DNA from: Tillus elongatus
Taxonomy: Eukaryota; Arthropoda; Insecta; Coleoptera; Cleridae
Length of the DNA stretch: 64,000 nucleotides
Reading direction: 5' to 3'
Assembly (NCBI GenBank): GCA_964006375.1
Contig: OZ023267.1
Coordinates: 22,069,739-22,133,738 of the forward strand
Shown: positions 27,224 to 39,610 of the stretch, one piece after another
Layout of the letters: each line of letters begins with the position of its first letter
Numbering within the stretch: the stretch's first letter is position 1
Position numbers and translations under genes: made by a program
Notes under the pieces: model-generated
What the model saw: the letters and a program-made list of their open reading frames with translations, nothing else
Database searches by the model: none
Told to the model about the DNA's origin: nothing

Positions 27224-27300
<77 letters not shown>

Positions 27301-27995
27301 CAAAAGCATTTGACCTTTTAAGATAATTGATGGCATCCAAGACTTCACTTTCTACAACCGGCAGCATAACAAAAGAGCTACCAGCCATCGGAATGCCAGA
27401 AATTAGCTGTCTTTGTAGCTCCAAGTTTACTGGTAGAGTTTTTACAATGTCAGCTGCCACCGATACAAAAAATTCATTCATCTTATCAGCTGTTAGTTTG
27501 CTTTCCAATTTTGACGCTCTGTCAAAGTTTCGTTCATAATTTATGACCTTCCAAACGTCCCTTGCTTTATTTTCTGAAGTGGCTATAAAGTTACTAAATG
27601 CCTGTTTTTTTGTTAATATTATGGCATATTTATAGTTCTTCAATAACAGCTGGTATACTTCCCTATCCGAAGAGTCACCAGTTACATCAGCTATCACCTT
27701 AACACCTGAAACACATGTTCTCATATCTCTCAATTCCTGAGTAAACCAATGCACAGACGGTTTATTAGAATTTAAATGTTTCAGGGGAAAATTGTGAAGT
27801 ATGAAACTTTGACAAATATTGGTTATACCTGTGGCCAAATATTAAATATTGTTTGACTCATAAAAAAGAGACCAATCGATGCCCCCAAGATAATCTTGGA
27901 AGTCCTGAATCCCCCGACAAGTTATCTTTCTAACCTTTCGTTGTTGTTGTTTACTATTCACATCGACTTTTACTTTAATAACCTGTCCGTAATGG
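25882..27995 (-). pseudogene. Non-LTR ORF2 (endonuclease end, reverse transcriptase), broken
   Basis: On the minus strand: [12 protein letters not shown] near 27990 (end of the apurinic-type endonuclease); a linker with PSVHWFTQELRDMR and KARDVWKVIN; then LDNYRPVSIVPLFGKIFE, LSDCQFGFRRRRST, TLCDLSKAFDCVSHDLL and VGSGVPQCSVLGPLLFIVYI. The usual GVPQGS is GVPQCS here. The YADD-box region near 26590 is damaged, and the frame changes there and again near 26180-26290. 26168-26527 and 25882-26292 carry the thumb and C-terminal region (NNLKLNTEKT, LGITIDGALKWDAHI). The protein would copy its own RNA at a nick. Inactive. Confidence 0.85.
27226..27298. repeat. (TA)n array inside a reverse transcriptase reading frame
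   Basis: About 36 TA units interrupt the ORF2 between INYLKRSNAF and the region leading to NYRPVS. Other family members would have continuous coding sequence here. Confidence 0.95.
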
Positions 27996-27997
27996 TC

Positions 27998-28105
<108 letters not shown>

Positions 28106-28148
28106 ACAGATATCCACATTAGTGAATTTTTCAAAGAAAATTCACTAA

Positions 28149-29328
28149 AAATCCCAAAACACCTCAACTGTAGATTAAAAAATTACGTGAAAACTTCACC
28201 CTACATTCAACCCCCTTCAAGTGACGGATGTAACCCTCAACTTTTTAAATGGGAGGTAAAGGCTTGTTATATCTTATTTGCGAAATTTCTTCATTCTCTA
28301 TTCAAAAATATGTTGTCTTTAAAATTTACTGCGAAAATTAACAGTAAAATGAATGCCATAACTTTAGAAGAAACTGGTAGAATGGTAATTGGACGGTAGT
28401 TTGCGACATCAGGTTTTCATTTTAGAGGCAGGCTGAACTCGAGCTTGCTTTCAGGAAGGTGGAAACTTTAAGGGACGTCGAAAACAGACATGTGTTTACA
28501 TTGTGCATTATGAGGAAAAGTTAGATTACACCCAGAAATATTTTAAAGTAAATAAATGCTTTAGATTGAGGGCAGTCACTTTCATTTCATACCAGTCTTA
28601 CTAAATTGATTGTGTTAGCCATAATTAATTTTGTACTGTTAGGACCGAAGTTAAGATAGAAATCACGAAGTGATCGACATAAAACTTTAAATTGCATTTG
28701 TAGACTTTCAAACTAAGAGATGACCTTCAGGTAAGAGCTCAACCCTAGAATATTCAATTGATTAAGTAATTCGATTTGGATTTGAAATGTAGCTGTACAT
28801 ACTTTGCGAAATAACTCTATGATAATGTAAGAACGTTTTTTCTGCTTTTATTATTATTATTATGAAAGCAAGCAAAATACTTTTCTTACTAATAAACGTT
28901 TTTTCTTGATTTTACCGAAAAGATTAAAATGTATGAGACAAAAATCTGGACCGGTGCGTGGAAGAAATAGAAGACTTAAATGTAGACATTGAGAAAATGG
29001 AAAAAGTATCGTACATACATTTTTCAAAGAACAGAAATTAGTTAATTATATATTTTAGGAACAGTTTTAAGTAAGAAAATATTAAAAATAGCATCCTAAA
29101 AATATGACACAATTATTTCATTGTAATGTTATTAAACAAACAGTGACAAGGCGTGCAAGCAATAGCAATATGCTGACTAAAGGAAATTCCACAAACAAGA
29201 TCACCAGGCAAGGCCAAGTGCACGTTTTGTCAACTCATAAATAAAGAAATCTTATGGTTATCTTAAAATCAAAACAAAATGTATATTCTTATTAATGTCA
29301 CTGCTGAGTATACACATCACAGCCATTA
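28149..29328. other. Unassigned region
   Basis: No gene or internal repeat partner recognised. An (ATT)n tract lies near 28848-28862. It ends at the TA target of the next transposon. Confidence 0.35.
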
Positions 29329-30245
29329 TACAGGTGAGTTTTTTCGATGTTTAGTACAGGAATCTCGTAAATTACTGCAGTTAGAGAGACAGTTAAATCG
29401 GAAAAGTAGTGCAGTTTTATAAGTATAATTCAGAACTGTTTTGGTTTCCATAAAAAAATTCACGGATTACTGGATACTTGTAAAAAACTGATATTTGCAG
29501 ATTTCTTTAAATGCATTCAGCTGCGTTAGTATTGGGCCTACTGAAAAGGTGTAAAGGAAAAAGTACTAAATAAATATGTTCTAAATAAAGCAAAAATATG
29601 CAAATTTTAAAAAGATCTGTAACTTTTGAGTTATGAAATAAACTTGTGTATTTTTTTCAATGGATACAATAGTTGGCTGTAGCTTCATTAAAGAGGTATT
29701 TTTTCATCTTTACATTGATATGCAACGTGATATGATTATTCTAATAAATAAAAATTTTTTTTTTTTTGTCAAAAAACTAACATTGGTTACCACGGAAACA
29801 GTCCTTTGTATCAAATAGCGAAAACCTGAATCTGAGTTTTCCCACATAGTCTACATAACATTTCTAATTAGAGATGTAACATAATAATTAACAAAATAAA
29901 ATGTTTAAATTAAATTTGTAAAAAGTTTGATAAAAATTCAAAGAAAATATTTAAAAAGCGTTAAATTATTACTAATACAACTAATTTTCTTTTGCAAAAT
30001 CGAATTCGTCGCTTATTTATTGAAACTTCTACCACTAATAACAAAACAATCTAGGCCAGTTTTTTAAAGAGGCAGTCGATGTTCATTTTTTATGTCAAAT
30101 CTAACAGGTAACTATGGAGATAATTGTTTTTGACACTTGCAAATATTACTGTGACGTTTTCTTTGTAAGAAGTCTCATTTTGGTAGAGACGTTTGTACTT
30201 AATTAATTATTAATTATTCGAATCAAAATAAACGGGAAATTTTTT

Positions 30246-31335
30246 GTGTCAACAACACACCACGAGGGCTTACAGTCTAAATACTATCGTACCGTGGGTG
30301 TCAACAAGGAGGAAAGAGGCAACTTGTTAATACTGGACTTGACGGTTTGAAGGTTCGGAGGAAAAACATGCGCCGGCAAGGAATTCCACAACTTGGAAGT
30401 CCTCGGGACAAAAGAGCGGGCATAACAAGATGTTCTATGTTTGGTGACCTGGACAGTAAAAGGGTGCATTCGCTCTGTTCCCCTGGTAGATCTGTTGGGG
30501 GCAGCAGGTGGAGGAACTATGGAAGAAAGCTCCTCTGAGCAGTGCCCGTGCAGATATCTAAAAGAGAGAGAGGTCACCAACGGCACGTCGGTGGGCAAGG
30601 GATGGCAACCTTTGGGTGAGGGTTGCAGCAGCACCCCAGATGTGGGAGCAGTATTTGAGGTTTGGCCTTATTTGCGAAGTATATAAGGTATAGAGATTAG
30701 CTGGTGAAAAGTATTTGCGAGCCCGGAAGAGGAAACCTAATTTCTTAGCAGCCGCTTCTGCAATTGATGTGACATGTTGGTGCCAATTGAGATTTCGATC
30801 CACAGAAATGCCAACAAGTGAAAAGGACTCATTACTTTGAATAACTTGGTTATTCATTGTGATGGGTCTAGCACTGGTGTATCTTTTATGAGAAATAAAG
30901 CAAGACTGAAATTTGGTGGGGTTGAATTGTACAAGATTTCTACTTCCCCAGTCTAATATATTTTGGAGATCCACGGAGACCCAACCCTCCATGAGTCTGC
31001 GATCCTCATCTAATTGGGCCAAAGAGACAGGCTTAGAATATTGTATATTTGTGTGGAGGGTGCTGTCGCCCGCGTAACTGTGAACTGGGTTGGATGTGCT
31101 AGAGAGGAGGTCATTTATGTGGAGAAGAAACAAAGTGGGGGCTAAAGGTGAACCTTGAGGAACTCCTCCATCAATTGGAGATAGTTTAGAGGAATGGCCA
31201 TCAACGACAACAGAAATGCTCCGGTTGGAGAGGAAGTTTGCTGCCCAGGTACAGAGTTTTGGTGGTAGGCCATAGGCCGGAAGTTTATTAATGGACTTGG
31301 ATATGTCCAGAGCGACAATCTGGGATTCACCGATG
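30246..31335 (-). pseudogene. Non-LTR retrotransposon fragment, family N (copy 1)
   Basis: Minus-strand 3' half of an ORF2. It reads IVALDISKSINKLPAYG near the 5' break, then GGVPQGSPLAPTLFLLHIND, the catalytic box SYAGDSTLH (consensus YADD; first Asp now Gly through one base), SLVGISVDRNLNWHQHV, KKLGFLFRARKYFSPANLY, and the tail [15 protein letters not shown] with RTSKLWNSLPAHVFP. There are frameshifts near 31142 and 30560, and about 70 nt seen in the copy at 63.7 kb is deleted. The 3' end (GTGTGTTGTTG at about 30246-30260 on the minus strand) matches the copies at 62.3 and 63.3 kb. Confidence 0.85.
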
Positions 31336-32333
31336 TTTGAGTGTTACATTTTAACTAATAAAAATGCAGTGCGTGCTGAAGAGAAATATTTTGAACAATA
31401 TTTTGATCGTCGCCAGCCCCGTTTGCCTAGGCTTTATGATAATTTAGGGGCATGTGGTTCCTTTACTAGGCCAAGAAACAGGATAAATACTATTAGTGAA
31501 GTGGTACAAATAAACATATTGACCAGTATGACTTAAAATTCTTCCACTTCATCTAGGAAAATCACAGCACAAGCCAGTACATCCCAACGTACTGCCGTTA
31601 GGGTACTAAAAATGCACAAAAATCATTCTTATAAAATATCAACATCGCAAACATTGCATATTGATGATTCTCCTAAGCGAATTGAATTTTGCACTTGGTT
31701 TCGAAATATGTCTGAAGACGACCCACAGTTTCAATCTAAAATAATGTGGTCGGACGAGACTCGAATCACGAAAATCCACATTATGTCGAACCACGGAGAC
31801 CACAAATAAAATTTCGGCTTAATATCTGGTGGTGTCATTGGTTCAAAAATTCTTGGTCCGTACATTTTGACGGTATATTAACTGGTGATCACTATCTTCA
31901 GTTTCTCCAGAATTACTTTCAAGATATGCTAGGTAATGTAAATTTGGCCATTTGTGCATCGCAATAGTGATTTCAGCATGATGGAGCGCCGCCTCATAAC
32001 TAGCTACATGTTCGGAACTTCTTAGACCAAACTTTTCCCAACTTCTGAATAGGAAGGAATGCACCAGTTACATGGCCACCTCGGTCTCCTGATCTGTCGG
32101 TTTTAGATTTATTTTTATGAGGAACTGGAAAAAATAAGGTGTACCTAGGGTGTTATAATACAGTGAATGATTTTAGAAAAGCCGTCCTAGTCAATTTTGC
32201 TAATATCGATAGACGTTCTATCAAAAAAGCGACAAATTCAGTTTTGCTTAGGAATATTTGCTGTCTCAATAATAATCGAGAACTTTTTGAATGTTTTCTC
32301 TTAACTTTTGTTATAGTTTCCATTTTAATTTAA
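31336..32333 (+). pseudogene. DD41D transposase of M3, broken
   Basis: N-terminal DUF4817-like part (AEEKYFEQYFDRRQPRLPRL, then GSFTRPRN); a middle part with LHIDDSPKRIEFCTWF; first catalytic motif IMWSDETRI near 31745; second region QHDGAPP near 31978; then WPPRSPDLSVLDLF near 32080. Counted across a frame correction, 41 residues separate the second and third Asp. Frame changes occur near 31540, 31805 and 31950, with stops between. It ends near RELFECFL. The copy is more diverged than M2 and M4 and represents another DD41D lineage. Confidence 0.8.
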
Positions 32334-32712
32334 CAACATAATTTTGTTAATTATTATGTTAAATCTCTAATTAGAAATGTTATGTAAACTATGTGCGAAA
32401 ACTTAGATTCAGGTTTGAGCTATTTGAAATAAACAACCATTTGCGTGGTAATCAATGTTTTTTTTTGAAAAAAAAAAAAGAAAACCATTGTAAAAATTTT
32501 ATTTCTTAAAATAATCATATCGTGTTTCATATCAATGTAAAGAGGAAAAAAGGCCTCTTTAACGAAGCCACAGCCCACTATGGTTTCTATTTAAAAACAG
32601 AAGTTTATGTCATAACTCAAAAGTTACAGATCCTTTTGAAATTGACATGTTTTTCATTTATTAGGGAATTTTCGTAGAAAACATTCACTAATGGGGAGAT
32701 CCCGACTTTTTA

Positions 32713-32791
32713 ATTTTGGAAAAATTTTTGCAAATGAGTGGGAACTAGGACCCCTAGAACCCATATCCGGGGTCAGTTTCAAATAGTAGAT

Positions 32792-32853
<62 letters not shown>

Positions 32854-32926
32854 ATCTACTATTTGAAACTGACCCCGGATATGGGTTCTAGGGGTCCTAG
32901 TTCCCACTCATTTGCAAAAATTTTAT
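32713..32926. repeat. Near-perfect inverted repeat around (TA)n
   Basis: Arms of about 80 bp, 32713-32794 and 32852-32926, are practically identical when inverted (GGACCCCTAGAACCC / GGGTTCTAGGGGTCC; GTAGATGTTTA / TAAACATCTAC) around 57 bp of TA. The arms are far more alike than this family's copies are to each other, so the inversion is recent. Confidence 0.9.
32795..32851. repeat. (TA)n microsatellite at a palindrome centre
   Basis: About 28 TA units, centre of the inverted repeat at 32713-32926. Confidence 0.95.
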
Positions 32927-32928
32927 TT

Positions 32929-32931
<3 letters not shown>

Positions 32932-33007
<76 letters not shown>

Positions 33008-33008
33008 G
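32932..33008. repeat. Compound (TA)n-(GTAT)n microsatellite
   Basis: TA units to 32984, then GTAT units to about 33008. Same TA-to-ATGT transition as at 4798-4938. Confidence 0.95.
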
Positions 33009-33594
33009 GTATCACACCAATAACTCAAAAAATCATCGGCCAATTTTGATGAAATTTGGCATGTACCTTCCTTTTGTAAGTGGCTTGGATAACTTCGTTA
33101 AGCAGGAAAATTGGACGGGGTCTTCCGGAAAAATTTTGAGTTTTCATTCAAAAAAATATTTATCTCAAAAAATAAAAAAGCTATCACAACTAAATTTGGT
33201 ACGTAGGTTTACGATATAAAAGGTAAACAACACACCAAAATTTAGGTTTCTATATTACAAGAAAAAAAAGTTATAATAAAATATTTGATGCCAGATCAAA
33301 TTCACTACTATAACGCACTTGCTGCGTCCAAAATTTTTAGAATATGTTTATGTACAACTTTTTTCTTCACACCTTTGAAGTGAACCCAATACTAATACCG
33401 CTAAATGCATTTAAAGAAATCAGAAAATATCAGTTTTTTTTAAATATCGAGTAATCCGTGACAGTTTTTATGGAAACAAAAACAGTTCTGAATTACACTC
33501 ATAAAACTGCACTACATTTAACCATCTCTTTACCTGTAGTGGTTTACGAGATCCCTGAGCTAAACTTTCAACAACAAAAAAAACTCACACTGTA

Positions 33595-34753
33595 TAAGAT
33601 AAGGCAGTTTATGATTGAACAAGCCTGTTATCATGTGCTAATAAATAGTGGGTTCCTGTTATTATTACAGATTATATTCTACTTATTTTATTGACATCTG
33701 TGCCATGTAGTGTTGTCATATAGTGTATCTCCAAGTCTCCACCCTCAAAGTCTCCAAGCTACCCTTCAACATTACTCCCAACTTTAACAAATATTGAAAT
33801 ATAGTTAAAAGTGCACTACACGAGGCAAGAGAAAAAAAACCTCCCTGACGCACATTGAAAGGAGGAAGGAAACATTTACTACGGATATTCTGAGACATAT
33901 TTATTTTTTAACTAGATGATTTGTACAACACATACTTGGAAAGAGAGAAAAACGCAGGTCCTAGTGGTAAACTTTCTTAAAATGTGACTCAATTGATAAA
34001 TTACAGAAGCCAGAATAAAACGAAACGAACTGCGGGCGACAGTGGTACGGCTTCAAGGGAACAGATCACTTAGAATTTGCTAATATCTTTGAAAAATGAA
34101 GAAAAAACGAGTTAAGTTTAAGGAACATATTTGACCACCACCTTTGTTTAAAGCTTCCATTTTATATATTTCATGTTTCATGTAAAATTATACAATAATA
34201 TCCTCTTATTTGTTAAGTACCAATCTTTAACAAAATAAACATTTTGACATTAGAAATCAGCTACTGCACGTAAAGTTTTTAGCAAGAAGCCGTATAACAA
34301 CTAGGCCATTACTTAGCGATGATCAAAGGCTTGTTACGGAGGTCACTGTTTAACTCAGTTTGTAAAGGTAGCCTCGCTGCACGATGTTCTCAGCAGTAAC
34401 TTCCTTTAACAGGCTGTTAGAATTACATAAGTTGCTTCGTGCAACACAGGACCTACATTATAGTTCTGATAATTGAATTGCTACTATATTTAAAGATGAA
34501 TCAATCACCTTTATGAATCCTTTTATGTGCAATGTAATTCAATTTCTTTGTAAGCTAAGGAGCGACTACTTATTCTAATAAATATAATTCACTCAACATG
34601 GTATTAATTAAAGATAGAAAGACTATGTAATTTAAGTTTATTGCTGTCTACTAAGTAGGTATGTATTGGGTAGTAAAACTAGGTCTCTCAGCATGACTCA
34701 TGTATCTTCTGCATGCGCTATCGAATTTAACAAACTAACGCAAAAATAAAAAA
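33595..34753. other. Unassigned region
   Basis: No gene or internal repeat partner recognised. It is bounded by the TA after M3 and the start of the (TA)n-core element at 34754. Confidence 0.35.
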
Positions 34754-35869
34754 GTTCGGGACGCAGCAAGTGCGTTATGGTAGTGAATTTTCATTAAAAT
34801 GTTTTTAGTAGCAAGTATGTGTCTTTTTTTTTCAGAAAGCAGGCATGAAATTTAATTACCAGTATAACATATATAGTATAACATATATAGTAAAAACAAT
34901 GTGCAATGTTTATCAAAATAACTTTATTGTTTGAAAACGTACAAAAATTTCCGAAAGTAAACTTAAAGTGTAACAGAAAAAATCCGTTTCTTGGTCAACC
35001 TTATAGGTTAATATCAAATTGAGCTTTTCAAATATGAAGCATTTAATCAAAATTCGCTACCATAACGCACTTGCTGCGTCCAGAATTTCTTTACTTACGA
35101 ACATGGATTATATTTCGATGGAAAATGCAAAAACATAAGGCGTTTTCGACTAAAAAAAATATTCGTTACACCAACGACTTATGAGCCAGTCTGTGATTGT
35201 AGAAATATTTTTTTAAGATGTAGCTCAAGACACCCTATAATTAATGTATACAATTTTTTTTCATATCTTCTAGTATAACGGATATATTGAGCCTTATTGA
35301 TTTTTTACGAAAATGCGACAAAAGTTATATACCATTAAACGATAAACTCTATAGCTACGACTACTGCCAAGCATCAGAGAAAGGGTCTATGTGAAATGAA
35401 TTTTCTGGAAATATTTTAGTAAAATGAAGGACAATGAAGGTTGAAACTAAGACTTCTGGGTTTGTAAAACATTTTCCTTGATTCATTTTCTTTCCATAGC
35501 CCGTATTAGAATCAAGTTCTTTGCCCAAATAATGCGAATTTTGATGTTTTAAACTGTCACTTTGACGTTTTCAGGAAAACCCCAATCTATGTTTCTTTAA
35601 ATGCCCATAACTTTTTTGTCTTTTGACCTAGAGCGCTAAATTTTGGTAGGTTATTTAACTATAGTGACATAAAACGATGTACCAAATTTGGTTGCCCTTA
35701 CTTTGTTATTTCCGGAGATATGAATTTTTTTCTAAAGAAAACTAAAAATTTTCCAGGAAAACCTCAGCCGATTTTCCTGTATAAAGAACTTCTCCAAGCC
35801 ACTTACAAAGGGAAGGTATTTGCCAAATTTTGTCAAAATCGGCCCATTATTTTTTGAATTATCGGTGTG

Positions 35870-35957
<88 letters not shown>

Positions 35958-36078
35958 CGAAACTGACCCCGGATATGTGTTATAGGGGGCCTAATTAGCT
36001 CTCATTTAAAGAAATTTTTTTAAAATTCACAAGTCGGGATCTCCTCATTAGTGAATTATTTTTAAGAAAATTCACTAA
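34754..36078 (+). mobile_element. (TA)n-core element, most complete copy
   Basis: Reference copy of 1.33 kb. Start: TTCGGGACGCAGCAAGTGCG, then GGTAGTGAATTTTCATTA (34754-34800). An inverted copy of that end lies at 35046-35075 (AATTCGCTACCATAACGC, ACTTGCTGCGTCC), enclosing a roughly 300-bp unit. Body: AATATTCGTTACACCAACG, TAGCTCAAGACACCC, TTTTCTGGAAATATTTTAG, AAATGCCCATAACTTTTTTG, TTTCCAGGAAAACCTC, TCTCCAAGCC, TTTTTTGAATTATCGGTG. The (TA)n core is 35874-35954. Right block: GAAACTGACCCCGGATATG, GGGATCTCCTCATTAGTG, then the hairpin TTAGTGAATT...AATTCACTAA to 36078. No coding capacity. The ACGCA...TGCGT hairpin, the shared TAGTGAATTTT subterminal word and the microsatellite core resemble HINE/DINE-1 elements. 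Confidence 0.8.
35874..35954. repeat. (TA)n microsatellite
   Basis: 40 TA units, core of the reference element. Confidence 0.95.
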
Positions 36079-37384
<1,306 letters not shown>

Positions 37385-37716
37385 TTGGCCTATTTTTGCG
37401 ACTATGGCCCAGCACCGACGCTAGGAAGCAGTTTTACCTCACCATCCTGGAAATTTTGCCGAACTCCTACCTTTCTGTAAGGAGAGTAGGGATCTTTAAG
37501 GTGCTCAACATCGCATGCACACGGGAACGACGGCTTTACGCCCCCTCCGAAGGGCGGAACGTGCAGACATTCAATTTGCTCAAATACAATGCCAGACCCT
37601 CGGTTGATGTTAATGTTACAGTTTGTACTGAAAAGTGAAAGGAGAACCCTGGTAGCGAACCCAGTACCCTTCGGTTCAGAGGCACACATTCTTACCACTG
37701 CACTACCGAGGCTTTA
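37385..37716 (-). mobile_element. tRNA-derived SINE, family A (reverse copy, best head)
   Basis: On the minus strand the head reads AGCCTCGGTAGTGCAGTGGT (A box TAGTGCAGTGG), then GGGTTCGCTACCAGGG (B box). The body and 3' part match 18231-18562 and 6812-7100 reversed (CACTTTTCAGTACA, GAGCAAATTGAATGTCTGC, GGTAAAACTGCTTCC). The A and B boxes indicate Pol III transcription. Confidence 0.85.
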
Positions 37717-37925
37717 CCTTAATAAACAAATTAGCAAATTCCCAGCATTGTGTAATATACACATTGATAAATACACAATATTTTTTTTATATTTTTTAAG
37801 GAAAACTCGCTACAAGTAATTTAATATGGCAACATAATAATTTAGTCAATCAACAATTTCTACTGCCAAATTTTAACCGACGTTCATTGTATATGAACGT
37901 GCTATAATTACAATCTTTAATTTCA

Positions 37926-38141
37926 ACTAGGTAAAGGTAAAAGGTAAGATCCTTACTGGCAATTGGGCCAATGCTGACCCTTTTTGCTCATCTAAACTAA
38001 CCTACCTTCCACCTTAAGCTCGATCTCAACGACAAAAGTGATTAGAAAAATCGCCCGCTGCCGGTGAGTCTCGAACTGTCGTCACCCGAGTCCGAATTGG
38101 AAAGTTTGAATCGACTTTCCCACACAGCCACGGAGGCGCTA
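37926..38141 (-). mobile_element. tRNA-derived SINE, family C
   Basis: On the minus strand: AGCGCCTCCGTGGCTGTGTG (A box region) and CAGTTCGAGACTCACC (B box), then CGGCAGCGGGCGA. The far end on the plus strand is TAGGTAAAGGTAAAAGG. The head differs from families A and B. Only one copy is in this window, so it rests on the promoter boxes. Confidence 0.6.
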
Positions 38142-38699
38142 ATTTCAACTAAATCGCATAGTATTCCTGAAACTAGATAAACCATTTTAATTGCACAGTA
38201 TAATAAACAAGTATTTTATAGCGTAGAAATGTAAGCAATTAATGCAATTCCAATAACTCAATTATTGTTTTAGTTATAGGTTTTAGATTAACCTTATTGT
38301 TAACGCTCGAGACGCCAGCCGACAACAGAGTTAACAAAGAGAAGAAGGGGTACCTCAGATAGAAGGGACTTTTAGTATGAGAGTCGGCAGAATATTCTTT
38401 TTCTAGTACACATTCAACGATCAGAATCAAAAAGAGCAAGACGTCTAGGTGTAGAACAGTTATATCATAGTATTAAGTGCATCATTTGTAAATTGTTAGT
38501 CCAATATATTATATCAAACAACAAGAAATACAGTCCACTAATTTAAACGAACCAGCAAGATATTCAAGCGGACATCATTGGTCCGCAACACTTATAGATA
38601 AGTATTTATTTTAAGATCTGATTATTATTTTATTACTTACACATTTTTCCATCTATTTACCTATAAAAAAATCACTCTGACTACCCTATAATTAAATTT
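38142..38699. other. Upstream region of the Gypsy remnant, possible LTR/leader
   Basis: No gene. It precedes a Gypsy gag remnant. CATTGGTCCGCAACAC at about 38577 could be a primer-binding site, but no second LTR was found downstream. Confidence 0.3.
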
Positions 38700-38729
38700 A
38701 AAAAAAATTCTTTATAACTAATACGTTAC

Positions 38730-39610
38730 ATGAACTTTTGTGAAAGGTCTCCAATAAGATTTACCGAAACTTCAGAAACAATCTTGCCGAATCTAACTAC
38801 TGATTTACCCATTTTAACTTCATCAAAAACTCCTAATTTTGAAAACATGTCAGAAGCATCAATAACCCAAATCTGCCAGGCTTGTTTCCCGAATACAATG
38901 GTGGACAAAAGCAATATTTCTTAAATCAATGCCGCACTTATATACTGTGTTACAAAAGACAGGGCACACACCTGACGACTTACATTGTAACCGAATGATC
39001 ATTGATTTCATAAAAGTCAAAATCACCGGTGAAGCTAAGGACATACTTATGAACTTAGATGGCATCACTTGGCAAAACATCGAAAATGCACTTAAAGCCC
39101 AATATACAGACCCTCGATCCGAAGACCTGTTAATGATAGACCTACGGACTCGCTACATTCGTAAAACCCAGATTGCCACTGACTTTTATAATGTTACACA
39201 AGACAAACTAAAAATGTTAAACGAACACATTTCCCTGCAAGCCCTTGACGACGGTATAAAAACAACAGTACGAGACGGCAACAGTTACTTTTTTTAAGAT
39301 TGGTATATTTGAACCATATAATAGCCACTTGCGTCTATTAAACATCCCAAATTTCGGAAGAGCACTGCTCGAATGCCACAACGATATCAAGAAGATGCAA
39401 GTAAATTTCCAAAAAATTATCAAAGACAAAGATAAAGCTCACTTCCACCAGAGACACAAAAATCCTCAGCCACAAAAGCCACACATAGATAATATGAGGG
39501 TAAACGAGTTCTTCCCTAATTTCCAGAAAATACCTCATCAAATCTATAACCATCAGCCCAAATTTTAAAGAATACCCCAACAAAATTATAACTAAGAGCC
39601 AACATTTCGA
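38730..39610 (+). pseudogene. Gypsy Gag, broken
   Basis: Readable in at least three frames: GLFPEYNGGQKQYFLNQCRT near 38880-38940, then HCNRMIIDFIKVKITGEAKD and WQNIENALKAQYTDPRSEDL (38929-39297), then NIPNFGRALLECHNDI (39329-39568). This is the retrotransposon Gag capsid-like domain that packages element RNA. Frame breaks near 38925 and 39297. No zinc knuckle seen. A degenerate Asn/Glu-rich tail continues to about 39940. Confidence 0.7.

Larger units (their letters stand above)
32661..33337 (-). mobile_element. (TA)n-core element inserted in the M3 right inverted repeat
   Basis: Comparison with the intact left inverted repeat shows that the sequence between CATTTATTA (about 32660) and TTTAGAATATG (about 33338) is extra, so the boundaries of a mobile unit can be read directly. 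It runs from GGGAATTTTCGTAG with ACATTCACTAATG (hairpin end) to AATTCACTACTATAACGC with ACTTGCTGCGTCC (hairpin start, reversed). It holds two (TA)n arrays. A TTA/TTTA duplication at the junction is possible. Strand is given by the GGACGCAGCAAG start on the minus strand. Confidence 0.8.
29331..33592 (+). mobile_element. DD41D mariner-like transposon M3 with long inverted repeats and two nested insertions
   Basis: Left inverted repeat 29331-29915 (starts CAGGTGAGTTTTTTCG after TA). The right inverted repeat lies between about 32321 and 33592 (ends AAAAACTCACACTG before TA). It is about 0.58 kb once a 677-bp insertion at 32661-33337 is removed. Matches include TAGTGCAGTTTTATAAG, TGCATTTAAAGAAATC, TAACTTTTGAGTTATGA and TAACATTTCTAATTAGAGAT with their inverses. 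A broken transposase lies at 31336-32333, and a non-LTR fragment (30246-31335) has replaced or interrupted its 5' part. TA flanks both ends (29329-29330, 33593-33594). Confidence 0.85.
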
